This document shows, piece after piece, positions 9,791 to 19,044 of a stretch of DNA of 64,000 nt (position 1 is its first letter; the number at the start of each line of letters is the position of its first letter). The notes beneath the pieces were generated by a model. That model was not told the DNA's origin. It saw only the letters and a program-made list of their open reading frames with translations, and searched no databases. The stretch spans positions 62,001 to 126,000 of the forward strand of contig NZ_JAUOPE010000004.1 of the NCBI RefSeq assembly GCF_030546755.1, in the 5' to 3' direction. Position numbers and translations under genes: made by a program. The stretch is from Colwellia sp. 1_MG-2023. GTDB taxonomy: Bacteria; Pseudomonadota; Gammaproteobacteria; Enterobacterales; Alteromonadaceae.

Positions 9791-12130
9791 TTATTTTTTT
9801 AACTTTGCAAAGGCGTCGGCAAAGGCGTTCCCCATAGCAGCATTTTCAACAGCTTTGGGCTTACTTCTAATCGGTTTGTTGCTCGTGTTTTTTTGAGCTT
9901 TTTTAGCGTGGTTAGCCTGTGGCTTATGTTGCGTTTGTGGTTTTTCTGTTGATGATACAATGGCATCATTTAAACGCATAGTTAAGCTGATTCGCTTACG
10001 CGCTGGATCTACTTCAATGACTTTAACTTTGACAATTTCGCCGGTTTTTACGATTTCTCGAGGATCACTGACGAACTTATCGGTTAACGCTGAAATATGT
10101 ACTAAACCGTCTTGATGCACGCCTAAATCGACAAAAGCGCCAAAGTTGGCAACATTTGAGATAACACCTTCTAACATCATACCTACTTTAAGGTCGTTAA
10201 TGGTGTTAATGCCTTCTTTAAATTGTGCCGTTTTAAACTCAGGGCGAGGATCACGTCCGGGTTTTTCAAGTTCACTAACAATATCTTTTATGGTTAATTC
10301 ACCAAAATTATCGTCGACAAGCTCGTTGATATTTAGCTTGTTTAATTGTGCTTTATCGCCCATTAATGAGCTAATATCACTTTGTAATTGTTGTATTATT
10401 TTTTCAACAATTGGATAGGTTTCTGGGTGAACGCCAGAGCTGTCTAACGGGTTTTCACCTGCGGTTATTCGCAGAAAGCCAGCGGCTTGTTCATAGGCTT
10501 TTGGTCCTAATCGCGCCACTTTCTTTAAGGTTTTACGATTGTTAAATCGGCCATGTTCATCGCGATACGCCACGACATTTTGCGCCATGGTTTTATTTAA
10601 GCCTGACACACGCGCTAGTAAAGCGGCTGAGGCATTGTTTAAATCAACGCCAACATTATTTACACAATTTTCAATCACATTATCAAGCATTTGGCTTAAT
10701 TGACTTTGGTTTACATCATGCTGATATTGCCCAACACCTATCGCTTTTGGATCAATTTTTACTAGCTCAGCTAAAGGATCTTGTAACCTACGGGCAATAG
10801 AAACCGCACCGCGCAGAGAAACATCTAAATCAGGGAATTCATCAGCGGCTAGTTCTGATGCTGAATAAACGGAAGCTCCTGCTTCACTGACGATCATTTT
10901 TTGTGGTTTATTTTTTTCAAGGCTTTGAATCATTTCACCAACTAAGGTGTCACTTTCTCTAGACCCAGTGCCATTGCCAATAGCGATTAATTCTACTTTG
11001 TATTGTTGACATAAATTAGCCAAGGTTCGTAAGGATTTATCCCAATGATTTTGCGGCGCATGAGGAAAAATAGTGGTGGTGTGTAATAGTTTTCCTGTGC
11101 TGTCGACAATGGCAATTTTACAGCCGGTTCTTAAACCAGGGTCTAAGCCTAACGTTGTTTTGGCGCCAGCCGGTGCTGCCATTAATAAGTCAGATAAATT
11201 GGTGGCAAATACTTTAATCGCTTCTGTTTCTGCCCGTTCTCGTAATTGCCCTAATAATTCAGTTTCTAAATGAACACTTAATTTAGCTTTCCAGGCTAAT
11301 CGAATCGTTTTCGTGAGAAAATCCGCGGCATTCTGTCCTGAAAGCCTAAAGTTATAATGCTCAAATATGATTTGTTCTGCGCTAGTAAAGCTACCCGTTT
11401 CATTGTTTGGGTCAACCACAATACTTAGTTGTAGCATGTTTTCATTGCGTCCTCTAAACATTGCGAGTGCACGATGTGAAGGTACTTTGTTTAAGCGTTC
11501 TGAAAAATCAAAATAGTCTTTATATTTTAACCCTTCTTGCTGTTTTCCTTTTGCTACCGTACTGGTTAAGTGCGCTTGTTTGAGGATATGTTGACGCAAT
11601 TTTTGTAATAAGTTTGCGTCTTCAGCAAACCGTTCAATAATTATATAGCTTGCTCCTTCAAGCACGGCTTTAACGTCGGCAAAGCCTGCATCGGCATTGA
11701 TATAAGCACTTGCTTCTTTTTCTGGCGATAACTGCCAATTGTTGTAAAGGCTATTGGCAAGCGGTTCAATACCTGCTTCAATGGCAATTTGTCCTTTAGT
11801 TCGTCTTTTTGGGCGATAAGGTAAGTATAAATCTTCAAGTCGAGTTTTATTATCAGCTTGATTAATTTCATTGGCTAACGATGGCGTTAATTTACCTTGT
11901 TGTTCAATATTTAATAAGATAACTTTTTTACGATCTGCTAAATCACGTAAATAGCGAAGGCGCTGGTCAAGATGACGTAAATGATTGTCGTCCAACCCCT
12001 GAGTGGCTTCTTTTCTATATCGTGCAATAAAAGGCACAGTTGCGCCATCATCAAGTAAATTAATTGCCGCATTAATTTGTTGTGGTTTTACGTTTAATTC
12101 TTGTGCAATTTGTTCGGCAATTGGCGCCAT
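9791..12130 (-). CDS. tex: Tex family S1 RNA-binding transcription accessory protein
   Basis: A nucleic-acid binding protein linked to transcription and RNA processing. The 779-aa product has the Tex layout: N-terminal helical HTH region (starts [14 protein letters not shown]), a YqgF-like RNase-H fold domain around 325-455 ([19 protein letters not shown]), helix-hairpin-helix segments around 500-560 ([16 protein letters not shown]), and an S1 domain at about 648-720 ([22 protein letters not shown]). The C-terminal tail is Lys/Ala/Asn-rich and low-complexity. It is divergent from greB, another transcription factor. Confidence 0.95.
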   Translation of the reverse strand: MAPIAEQIAQELNVKPQQINAAINLLDDGATVPFIARYRKEATQGLDDNHLRHLDQRLRYLRDLADRKKVILLNIEQQGKLTPSLANEINQADNKTRLEDLYLPYRPKRRTKGQIAIEAGIEPLANSLYNNWQLSPEKEASAYINADAGFADVKAVLEGASYIIIERFAEDANLLQKLRQHILKQAHLTSTVAKGKQQEGLKYKDYFDFSERLNKVPSHRALAMFRGRNENMLQLSIVVDPNNETGSFTSAEQIIFEHYNFRLSGQNAADFLTKTIRLAWKAKLSVHLETELLGQLRERAETEAIKVFATNLSDLLMAAPAGAKTTLGLDPGLRTGCKIAIVDSTGKLLHTTTIFPHAPQNHWDKSLRTLANLCQQYKVELIAIGNGTGSRESDTLVGEMIQSLEKNKPQKMIVSEAGASVYSASELAADEFPDLDVSLRGAVSIARRLQDPLAELVKIDPKAIGVGQYQHDVNQSQLSQMLDNVIENCVNNVGVDLNNASAALLARVSGLNKTMAQNVVAYRDEHGRFNNRKTLKKVARLGPKAYEQAAGFLRITAGENPLDSSGVHPETYPIVEKIIQQLQSDISSLMGDKAQLNKLNINELVDDNFGELTIKDIVSELEKPGRDPRPEFKTAQFKEGINTINDLKVGMMLEGVISNVANFGAFVDLGVHQDGLVHISALTDKFVSDPREIVKTGEIVKVKVIEVDPARKRISLTMRLNDAIVSSTEKPQTQHKPQANHAKKAQKNTSNKPIRSKPKAVENAAMGNAFADAFAKLKK

Positions 12131-12339
12131 ATTAAGCTGTCCTTAATAAATTTTGATAATGTGTAAATTGGGACGGATTTCGATAATACAAGCGTCGATA
12201 ACATGTCTATTAGTATTATAAATCTGTTGTTATAAATTGCGAATTACATCAATGACGGCATTTTTCATTAAGAAGCTAATAATTGAATAATCTTAATAAA
12301 GTCGTAGTCTTATCTAGTTGCTATCGTTAAAATGCCTAA

Positions 12340-12813
12340 ATGAGAAAATCAAATTACATCACCCGTGAGGGTTGGGACCGTTTAGACAAAGAACTAAAGT
12401 ATCTTTGGAAAGAAGAACGTCCGCGCATCACCCGCTCTGTTTCAGAAGCTGCTGCTCAAGGCGACAGAAGCGAGAATGCAGAGTATATTTATGGTAAAAA
12501 ACGCTTAAGAGAAATTGATCGTCGTGTACGGTTTTTAGTGAAGCGTACTGAAGAACTGACGATTGTTTATTATGATCCTAAGCAAGAAGGTAAAGTATTC
12601 TTCGGAGCTTGGGTCACCTTGTTAAATGAGGATGACCAAGAAGTTTCTTATCGAATTGTTGGTCCTGATGAATGGAATGCTAAAACCGGTGAAATTAGTA
12701 TTGATTCGCCGATGGCACGTGCGTTAATCGGGAAAGCAGTAGATGATGAAGTGGTGGTAAAAACCCCGGAAGGTGAACGGGTGTTTGATGTCATAAAAAT
12801 TTGGTATAAATAG
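12340..12813 (+). CDS. greB: Transcription elongation factor GreB
   Basis: Rescues backtracked RNA polymerase by stimulating transcript cleavage. The 157-aa product has the N-terminal coiled coil with acidic tip residues (GDRSENAEYIYGKKRL), where the YxYGKKRLRE form distinguishes GreB from GreA. The C-terminal FKBP-like domain is present (VTLLNEDDQEVSYRIVGPDE, SPMARALIGK). It is divergent from tex with a 209-base gap holding both promoters. Confidence 0.96.
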   Translation: MRKSNYITREGWDRLDKELKYLWKEERPRITRSVSEAAAQGDRSENAEYIYGKKRLREIDRRVRFLVKRTEELTIVYYDPKQEGKVFFGAWVTLLNEDDQEVSYRIVGPDEWNAKTGEISIDSPMARALIGKAVDDEVVVKTPEGERVFDVIKIWYK

Positions 12814-12873
12814 CTATTTATGTACTTTAATTAAAGGCTTAGTCAAAACTATATAAGAAATTAAGGGAAAATC

Positions 12874-13335
12874 ATGTTCAATAAATTATTAATCATATTA
12901 CTAATAACCTTTGGTATTTTTCCTGCTTTTGCCAAGCAAACTAATCCTAACTATGATGCGACGTTAGCGGCAAAATTTGGCGCTGATGAATATGGCATGA
13001 AAAGTTTTGTGTTGGTGATGTTAAAAACCGGTACGAATACCACAGATGATCAAGAGAAAATCACAGAACTCTTTAAAGGTCATATGGCTAATATTAAAAA
13101 GCTGGTCGCCGAGAAAAAACTGATTGTTGCTGGTCCTATGGGAAAAAATGATAATGCTTATCGTGGTATCTTTATTTTAGATGTTACCGGTTTAGATGAA
13201 GCTGAAGCGTTAATGCAAACAGATCCTGCCATTAAAGCTAAGCTATTAACCGCTGAATTATACCCTTGGTATGGCTCTGCAGCGTTATCGGCCTATTTAG
13301 AAACGTCGGATAAAATTTGGCAAAAAAGTCCTTAA
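12874..13335 (+). CDS. Secreted YciI-like protein
   Basis: Residues 1-20 are a signal peptide (hydrophobic core, then AFAKQ cleavage site). The remainder resembles the YCII domain, a dimeric alpha-beta-barrel ferredoxin fold: KGHMANIKKLVAEKKLIVAG, GIFILDV, and AEALMQTDPAIKAKLLTAEL followed by a WYG stretch. Most family members are cytoplasmic and lack a signal peptide. AAGGG lies 9 bases before the ATG. It follows greB by 60 bases. Function is unknown; YciI relatives are sometimes dehydrochlorinase-like. Confidence 0.75.
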   Translation: MFNKLLIILLITFGIFPAFAKQTNPNYDATLAAKFGADEYGMKSFVLVMLKTGTNTTDDQEKITELFKGHMANIKKLVAEKKLIVAGPMGKNDNAYRGIFILDVTGLDEAEALMQTDPAIKAKLLTAELYPWYGSAALSAYLETSDKIWQKSP

Positions 13336-13403
13336 TTATTTGAAAATATGCGTTAACTATTAAGTCAAAACAATATTAGTCAACTTCATTGATAAGGATA
13401 TTC

Positions 13404-13874
13404 ATGAAAGCTATCACAATATTTATCATATTTACTTTTCTTACATTACCAAGCCTCGCTAATAAAGAGCTATTACCGAGAGAATTCTTATTAAATGGAA
13501 TAGAAGAACACTATGTAAATGAACTCATTTATCTTAATGAAACCATTATGTTAGATGAAATTGAGTTTTGCTCTTTTACTTACAAGCCATTTAAATCTTG
13601 TCGCTCTATTCACGCTAAGTTTCTTTTACTGATTCCAATACATGAAACAACACTAAAAAATCAAACATATGGCGTTGAATATATAGATGGTGAAATGGTT
13701 GAGAGGGAAATGTCGATTTATGAGAAATTATTTATTGATAAAGTGCTAGAATATTTTAATAAAATAACTGATGAATACAAAACGAATTCATCGACTTTAA
13801 ATAAAATTCAACAGAAATTAGAAAGAGTCAAAAAGAGAAAAGCCGTCTCGAAAGAAAACGTTGATCATCATTAG
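13404..13874 (+). CDS. Secreted protein, unknown function
   Basis: Not recognised. The ATG at 13404 is preferred over a TTG 15 bases earlier because AAGGA precedes it by about 5 bases and the protein then starts with a clean signal peptide (MKAITIFIIFTFLTLPSLAN). The mature part is about 135 aa with two Cys close together (EFCSFTYKPFKSC) that could form a disulfide, and a Lys/Glu-rich C-terminal helix. It follows the YciI-like gene by 68 bases. Confidence 0.6.
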   Translation: MKAITIFIIFTFLTLPSLANKELLPREFLLNGIEEHYVNELIYLNETIMLDEIEFCSFTYKPFKSCRSIHAKFLLLIPIHETTLKNQTYGVEYIDGEMVEREMSIYEKLFIDKVLEYFNKITDEYKTNSSTLNKIQQKLERVKKRKAVSKENVDHH

Positions 13875-13926
13875 TTGAGTGATTACCGACTTAAACCTAT
13901 TGGTAAAAGCCGGTATCATCAAATCA

Positions 13927-14778
13927 TTATTTAATCATTCTTACGCCCACTGGTGTTTGACAAATATCTAACACAGGTGGTGGCTTTTTATAGAAAAACG
14001 CATTGTCTCGTTTTCTTCTATCTGATAATTTTTTGGCGTAATTTGGGTGCTCAGTATTTTTAATTTCTAACTGTATTTGTTGCTCTTTTGGCAAGTCACT
14101 CATTAATTGCACTTTCACCATAGGGGTAAAGTCTTTCGGATCGACAGGGGTGTCTCCTTCAATGACAGAAGTACGAGTAATGGCTTGCACATGATTCATA
14201 CCGTAAACCACTCGGCCAAATACCGTCATAATACGGTCTAAATATCTAGGTGCTTGTCCGTTGGTGATATAAAAATGACTCGTTGCGGTATCAGGGGCAT
14301 TTGTCCTTGCCATGGCGATAACGCCAGGGCAATGTAACAACCAGGCTTTTTGTTCATTGTTGTCTCTGCCTAAGGCAAAGCCATCTTTAAACCCTGTTTG
14401 TGGCGCAAATAAATCGTGATCTTGTACTAAGGTAAAAGACCAATCTTTATCGATAGAAAAATCACCTTCTATTTTCAATGGTGTAATGGCCTTGTCTTTA
14501 GTACTCCCGTCTTCAGGCCCGCCTTGTGTTACAAAACCATCAATTACACGATAAAATTTATTACCATCATAATAACCTTGTTGGGCAAGGGTTTTAAAAC
14601 GCTTAACATGATTAGGCGAAAACTGTGGCGCGAGTTCAATAACTACTTTGCCGTGAGGAAGTGTTAATAAAATAGCATTTTCGGGGTCTAATGTACGCCA
14701 TTCATTGCCTGAAGCAATTGCCTTGAAAACCGCTATTAAGGTGATAATTACTACGGTGAATTTTTTCATCATAACCAT
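13927..14778 (-). CDS. Exported cyclophilin-type peptidyl-prolyl isomerase
   Basis: Catalyses cis-trans isomerisation of Xaa-Pro bonds, here probably in the periplasm. A signal peptide (residues 1-23, ending AIASG) precedes the cyclophilin fold: YYDGNKFYRVIDGFVTQGG carries the catalytic Arg-Phe segment, followed by GVIAMAR and TATSHFYITNG; the last part (FGRVVYGMNHVQAI) closes the domain. About 80 extra residues at the C-terminus are rich in Lys and Pro (YKKPPPV). It is convergent with the preceding small secreted gene. The 283 aa exceed the usual 190 aa of PpiA. Confidence 0.9.
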   Translation of the reverse strand: MVMMKKFTVVIITLIAVFKAIASGNEWRTLDPENAILLTLPHGKVVIELAPQFSPNHVKRFKTLAQQGYYDGNKFYRVIDGFVTQGGPEDGSTKDKAITPLKIEGDFSIDKDWSFTLVQDHDLFAPQTGFKDGFALGRDNNEQKAWLLHCPGVIAMARTNAPDTATSHFYITNGQAPRYLDRIMTVFGRVVYGMNHVQAITRTSVIEGDTPVDPKDFTPMVKVQLMSDLPKEQQIQLEIKNTEHPNYAKKLSDRRKRDNAFFYKKPPPVLDICQTPVGVRMIK

Positions 14779-14884
14779 GTACTCTTTTTGTTGTTATTGA
14801 TTTTACTATACAGGATTCACTTGGTGTTAAACCATGAAATTGTTAATATATTACGATAAAAATTGTGTAAGTTTGGAGTGTTTT

Positions 14885-15604
14885 GTGAACAAAAGCGTTG
14901 TTACTAATTTGCTTGCTTTAGCCTTTATAATTGTTGGGCATGTCTTTAATCATCATTTGATTTTTACCGTAGGAGTTTTCGCATTATCAGGGGCGATCAC
15001 GAATTGGATAGCAATACACATGCTTTTTGAAAAGGTGCCATTTTTATATGGTTCAGGAGTTATTCCTGCTCGATTTGAAGAATTTAAACAGGGTATTCGT
15101 CACTTAATGATGGAACAATTTTTTACTGAAGAAAATATTGATCGTTTTCTTTCTGGTCAAAATGGTGGTTCAGGAAATTCAACCGGCATAAATTTAGCCC
15201 CAATCATTGAACAAGTTGATTTAAGCCCCGCGTTTGATGATTTAGTGCAAGTGATTGAAAACTCGTCATTCGGCGGCATGCTGGCAATGGTTGGAGGAAG
15301 TGAAGCGTTACAACCGCTAAGAGAACCTTTTATTGAAAAAATGAAGTGCAGCGTTGTTGAAATTTCGCAAAGTGAAGCATTTAATCAAATATTACGTAAG
15401 GAGCTTGAACAACCCAATGTGATGGCTGAAATGCGTGAAAAAGTTAGTGATATCATTGAAAAACGATTAAATGAATTAACACCGCAACTTGTAAAGGAAA
15501 TTATCCAAGAGATGATCCGTAAACATTTAGGGTGGTTAGTAGTGTGGGGTGGGGTATTTGGTGGGTTGATTGGTTTAATCGCTGCTATTACTCGAACCTT
15601 TTAG
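14885..15604 (+). CDS. DUF445 family membrane protein
   Basis: A predicted inner-membrane protein with an N-terminal pair of helices containing GAITNWIAIHMLFEK, the DUF445 (YheB/YjiN-like) signature, a long amphipathic helical middle and a C-terminal transmembrane helix (about 215-237). I choose the GTG at 14885 because GGAG lies 6 bases upstream and the product starts NKSVVTNLLALAF; an ATG at 14834 would add 17 polar residues without a good ribosome binding site. Function of the family is unknown. Confidence 0.82.
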   Translation: MNKSVVTNLLALAFIIVGHVFNHHLIFTVGVFALSGAITNWIAIHMLFEKVPFLYGSGVIPARFEEFKQGIRHLMMEQFFTEENIDRFLSGQNGGSGNSTGINLAPIIEQVDLSPAFDDLVQVIENSSFGGMLAMVGGSEALQPLREPFIEKMKCSVVEISQSEAFNQILRKELEQPNVMAEMREKVSDIIEKRLNELTPQLVKEIIQEMIRKHLGWLVVWGGVFGGLIGLIAAITRTF

Positions 15605-15710
15605 GCACTAGAAAGCGCAGTGAAAAATACTTTCGAGCAATGTTCGCTATTGTTATGCGAATATTTAAGTGCCACTATTATGGTTAGATTTTAGATAAAA
15701 ACAGAATTAA

Positions 15711-16337
15711 ATGATGAAAATTTCGGTTGCCTTAATATTGATTTTATTCGCGTTTAAAAGCTACGCAGTCACTATTACTCTTTTTGACCAAAATCAAAAA
15801 CCTTTATCTAATGCGGTAGTTTGGTTAACCCCGACGAATAAAGTACTAATGAAAGCGCCATCAACTGACCCTTTCATTATGATGCAAAAAGATCGTCAAT
15901 TTATCCCTCATATTCTAGTTGTGCCACAAAACGCCCAAGTGGAATTCCCCAACGCCGATTCAATCATGCATCACGTATATTCTTTTTCGAAAAGTAAAAC
16001 ATTTGAGCTTAAGCTTTATCGAGAACAGCCACAAACGGCGATTACTTTTGATCAAACGGGGGTGGTAGAGCTTGGCTGTAATATTCATGATTGGATGTTA
16101 AGTTTTATTGTTGTTGTCGATAGCCCTTTTTATGCTATCACCAATGAAAATGGCAATGTTTCTTTCAATATTGAGCCAGATAATTATACGCTAAATATAT
16201 GGCATGAAGGATTCACTGATTTTAGTCAAGTAGAATCTGAATCTATCCAGATAACGGAAAATAATTTTAGCTATTCATTAAAACAAGCAATCAAGCCAAT
16301 TGTTGCCATAGATGTAGATGAATTTGATGATTATTAA
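15711..16337 (+). CDS. Exported cupredoxin-like protein
   Basis: A signal peptide (residues 1-19) is followed by a cupredoxin-like beta domain. Candidate copper ligands are in place: His of MHHVYSF (about 87), then Cys, His and Met of ELGCNIHDWMLSF (about 124-130), the C-x(n)-H-x(n)-M pattern of type 1 sites. Such proteins are often annotated as methylamine-utilisation or plastocyanin-like. A C-terminal carboxypeptidase-regulatory-like strand segment (SFNIEPDNYTLNIWHEG) follows. The next gene overlaps by 20 bases, so the two are translationally coupled and may form an envelope electron-transfer or copper-related unit. Confidence 0.75.
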   Translation: MMKISVALILILFAFKSYAVTITLFDQNQKPLSNAVVWLTPTNKVLMKAPSTDPFIMMQKDRQFIPHILVVPQNAQVEFPNADSIMHHVYSFSKSKTFELKLYREQPQTAITFDQTGVVELGCNIHDWMLSFIVVVDSPFYAITNENGNVSFNIEPDNYTLNIWHEGFTDFSQVESESIQITENNFSYSLKQAIKPIVAIDVDEFDDY

Positions 16338-17556
16338 TACTTACTTAAGAATTTATATTTTTTGCCTTTGTTGTCTCAGCTTCTATGCTCATGCCCAGGT
16401 AAAAGGGCTTATACAAATGAGTGCTATAAACGCTGACGCTCAATTAAGTTATCAACAAGGAGGAGTAGGACTTTATCGCTATGACGAGGATAATGACGGT
16501 TTACTCTTATCGCAAGGTCTTCTTGAATTTAGATATGATTTGACCTCAGATTGGTCGGCTCATGGTGTTATGAATGCTTATCAAGATCCAGATCCAACTA
16601 TTGGCTTTAGTCAAGCTTACTTGCGTTATCAGCCTTTAACCAATAGTCGGTATAAATGGCATTTACGTGTTGGAGGATTTTATCCTTTATTGTCTCTAGA
16701 AAATCCTGATATTGGATGGATTTCACCGTATAACTATACCAATTCGGCAATAAACAGCTGGGTAGGGGAAGAGTTAAAAACATTTGGCCTTGAAGCAACG
16801 TTTAAACTGCCGGGTAAAAGTTATAGAAGCCCGCATAGTTTTACTTTTGTTGGAGCAACATTCAAAGGCAATGATCCAGCGGGTACTTTGCTTTCTTGGC
16901 GAGGTTGGGCAATGCATGACCGCCAAACACTTTTTAATGAAGCGATAAGGTTTGCACCGATAGCATCTTTAAATACACCACAATTACAATTTCAAGCGAA
17001 TCAAGATTTGCCCTTTACCGAAGTGGATGGTCGCTTCGGATTTTATGCTGGTATACATTGGGATTATTTAAAACAATCTCAATTTCGTTTTTATTATTAT
17101 GACAATAATGGGGATCCTTCTGTACTTAATCAAAACACTGGGCAATATGCATGGGATACAAGTTTTTCAAGTGCTGCATGGCTCTATAAACTGACTAATA
17201 ATACTCGCGTTATTGCTCAACTAATGTCAGGCAAGACAGCAATGGGGAAGAACAGAGGCATAGATAATCGCTTCTATAGCCATTTTATAATGCTCAGTCA
17301 TAAAATGGCTAAACATCGATTTTCATTCCGTTATGACTATTTTGAAGTAACTGATATTGATGATTGGCAGTTTGATCCAAATACCAGTCAAGGTGAAGGG
17401 GTGACTGCGACGTGGCGCTACCAACTTACACCACAATGGCAACTAGGGATTGAAGGTGCAGTGATGGATAGTCAAGCGGATAATCGTGCGGCCATAGGGT
17501 TCAAATCACGCTTTTCTCAACAACAAATGACGTTAACGGCACAATTTCGCTTTTAA
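16318..17556 (+). CDS. Predicted outer-membrane beta-barrel protein
   Basis: No named family recognised with certainty. A signal peptide (ends FYAHAQ) is followed by alternating amphipathic strands rich in Tyr, Phe and Trp, ending in the terminal phenylalanine QMTLTAQFRF typical of outer-membrane barrels inserted by Bam. At 412 aa it could form a 14-16 strand porin-like barrel. It overlaps the cupredoxin gene by 20 bases; the start may be ATG 16318 or ATG 16327. The pairing suggests that the barrel and the periplasmic copper protein act together. Confidence 0.72.
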   Translation: MNLMIINTYLRIYIFCLCCLSFYAHAQVKGLIQMSAINADAQLSYQQGGVGLYRYDEDNDGLLLSQGLLEFRYDLTSDWSAHGVMNAYQDPDPTIGFSQAYLRYQPLTNSRYKWHLRVGGFYPLLSLENPDIGWISPYNYTNSAINSWVGEELKTFGLEATFKLPGKSYRSPHSFTFVGATFKGNDPAGTLLSWRGWAMHDRQTLFNEAIRFAPIASLNTPQLQFQANQDLPFTEVDGRFGFYAGIHWDYLKQSQFRFYYYDNNGDPSVLNQNTGQYAWDTSFSSAAWLYKLTNNTRVIAQLMSGKTAMGKNRGIDNRFYSHFIMLSHKMAKHRFSFRYDYFEVTDIDDWQFDPNTSQGEGVTATWRYQLTPQWQLGIEGAVMDSQADNRAAIGFKSRFSQQQMTLTAQFRF

Positions 17557-17763
17557 TAAGTTAATGAACAACGCACTGTAAATATTATGTAATTTTTCCA
17601 CTACACTTCGAGCACAAGCAGCAACTGACTTTCATGAGAATCCTCTTTAATTTTCTCTTTATTACGGCTATGCTTGCGCTTAAATCTCAGGGGTTTATAA
17701 AACAAGTATTTCGAAGGCGTTATACCTGTTAAATTCCGATCATTATATAAGGTAAACGGAGTC

Positions 17764-18951
17764 ATGTTTGGTCGCTTAAAGGCATTGCCTGCCGATCCTA
17801 TTTTAGGGTTATTAGCAAAATATCGTGAAGATGAGAACCCACAAAAGATTGATCTAGGTGTGGGTGTTTATAAAGATGAATCAGGTCATACTGCAATTTT
17901 AGATTGCGTGAAGAAAGCTGAAAAATATCGAAACGATAACGAAGATACCAAAGTGTATATTGGCCCTACCGGCTCACCTGTTTTTAATGATGAAATGAGT
18001 AAATTAATTTTTGGTCATCATAACGTTTTACTTGAGAATCGCGCACGTACGGTTTCTACTCCAGGAGGCACAGGCGCATTACGCGTTGCGGCTGAATTTA
18101 TTAAGTCATGCAAAGCGGGTGCAACCATTTGGGTGAGCAATCCTACATGGGCAAATCATACCGGTTTATTCGAAGCGGCGGGTTTAACCGTAAAAACATA
18201 TCCGTACTATGATTACGAAAATAAGACCCTTGATTTTGATGGTATGTTAGCCGCACTAAAAGAAGTGAGTGCTGATGATGCTGTGTTACTACATGCTTGT
18301 TGTCATAATCCAAGCGGTATGGACTTAACGAATGAGCAATGGCAACAAGTTGCCGAAGTAGCTAAATCTGTTGGCTTTTTACCTGTGGTAGACATGGCTT
18401 ATCAAGGTTTTGGCGAAGGCTTAGATGAAGATGCGTATGGTTTACGTTTAATGGCCGACAGTGTTGGAGAAATGATCGTATGTAGTTCTTGTTCTAAGAA
18501 TTTTGGTTTGTACCGAGAGCGAATCGGGGCGATTACTATTATTGGTCAATCATCGGCGGCGGTTGATGTGGCAAACTCTGTTTTACTTTATGTAATACGG
18601 GTAATTTATTCGATGCCGCCAGCTCATGGTGCTGCGCTTGTGGAAACAATTTTACATTCGGATGAATTACGTCAGCAGTGGTTTGTTGAGCTAAAAGAAA
18701 TGCGCGATCGCATTAATGGTAACCGTCAATTATTGGTTGATAAATTGATTGAAAAAGGCGTTACTCGAGATTTTAGCTTTATTACCCGTCAAATGGGGAT
18801 GTTCTCTTTCTTGGGTATTACTCCAGAACAAGTTCAACAACTTCAAGATGAGTATAGTATTTATATGGTAGGTTCTAGCCGAATGAGTATTGCAGGCATT
18901 GCTAACTCAAACGTTGATTATTTAGCCGAATCTATCGCTAAAGTACTTTAA
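17764..18951 (+). CDS. Aspartate/aromatic amino acid aminotransferase (AspC/TyrB family)
   Basis: A PLP-dependent class I aminotransferase transferring amino groups between aspartate or aromatic amino acids and 2-oxoglutarate. The 395-aa product has the whole class signature: LGVGVYKDESG, YIGPTGSPVF, the PLP phosphate region TPGGTGALR, HACCHNPSGMD, VVDMAYQGFGEG, and the Schiff-base lysine in SSCSKNFGLYRERIG (about 246). Substrate preference between AspC and TyrB cannot be settled by eye. AAGG lies about 10 bases before the ATG. A strong hairpin terminator follows. Confidence 0.93.
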   Translation: MFGRLKALPADPILGLLAKYREDENPQKIDLGVGVYKDESGHTAILDCVKKAEKYRNDNEDTKVYIGPTGSPVFNDEMSKLIFGHHNVLLENRARTVSTPGGTGALRVAAEFIKSCKAGATIWVSNPTWANHTGLFEAAGLTVKTYPYYDYENKTLDFDGMLAALKEVSADDAVLLHACCHNPSGMDLTNEQWQQVAEVAKSVGFLPVVDMAYQGFGEGLDEDAYGLRLMADSVGEMIVCSSCSKNFGLYRERIGAITIIGQSSAAVDVANSVLLYVIRVIYSMPPAHGAALVETILHSDELRQQWFVELKEMRDRINGNRQLLVDKLIEKGVTRDFSFITRQMGMFSFLGITPEQVQQLQDEYSIYMVGSSRMSIAGIANSNVDYLAESIAKVL

Positions 18952-18976
18952 TATATTTAGCTAGCGGCTTAAAAAC

Positions 18977-19012
18977 AAAAAACGGATAGCGAGAAATCGT
19001 TATCCGTTTTTT
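18977..19012. terminator. Bidirectional Rho-independent terminator
   Basis: AAAAAACGGATAGCGA, a GAAA loop and TCGTTATCCGTTTTTT form a 16-bp stem with one G-U. T and A tracts on either side let it serve both the aminotransferase and the convergent PEP-CTERM gene. Confidence 0.9.
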
Positions 19013-19044
19013 ATGTGCTGAGGTTTATCTTGTTAGTGATTTAA

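Noticed and set aside
10146-11273. Two plus-strand open frames within tex
   Set aside because: They are shadows of a highly conserved coding region and have no recognisable features.
13875-13926. Short hairpin between the secreted protein gene and the cyclophilin gene
   Set aside because: The arms (ACCGAC/GCCGGT-like) match too poorly to be called a terminator.
17574-17600. Possible TyrR box before the aminotransferase gene (TGTAAA followed by a TAAT half)
   Set aside because: The second half-site does not match TTTACA; too weak to report.
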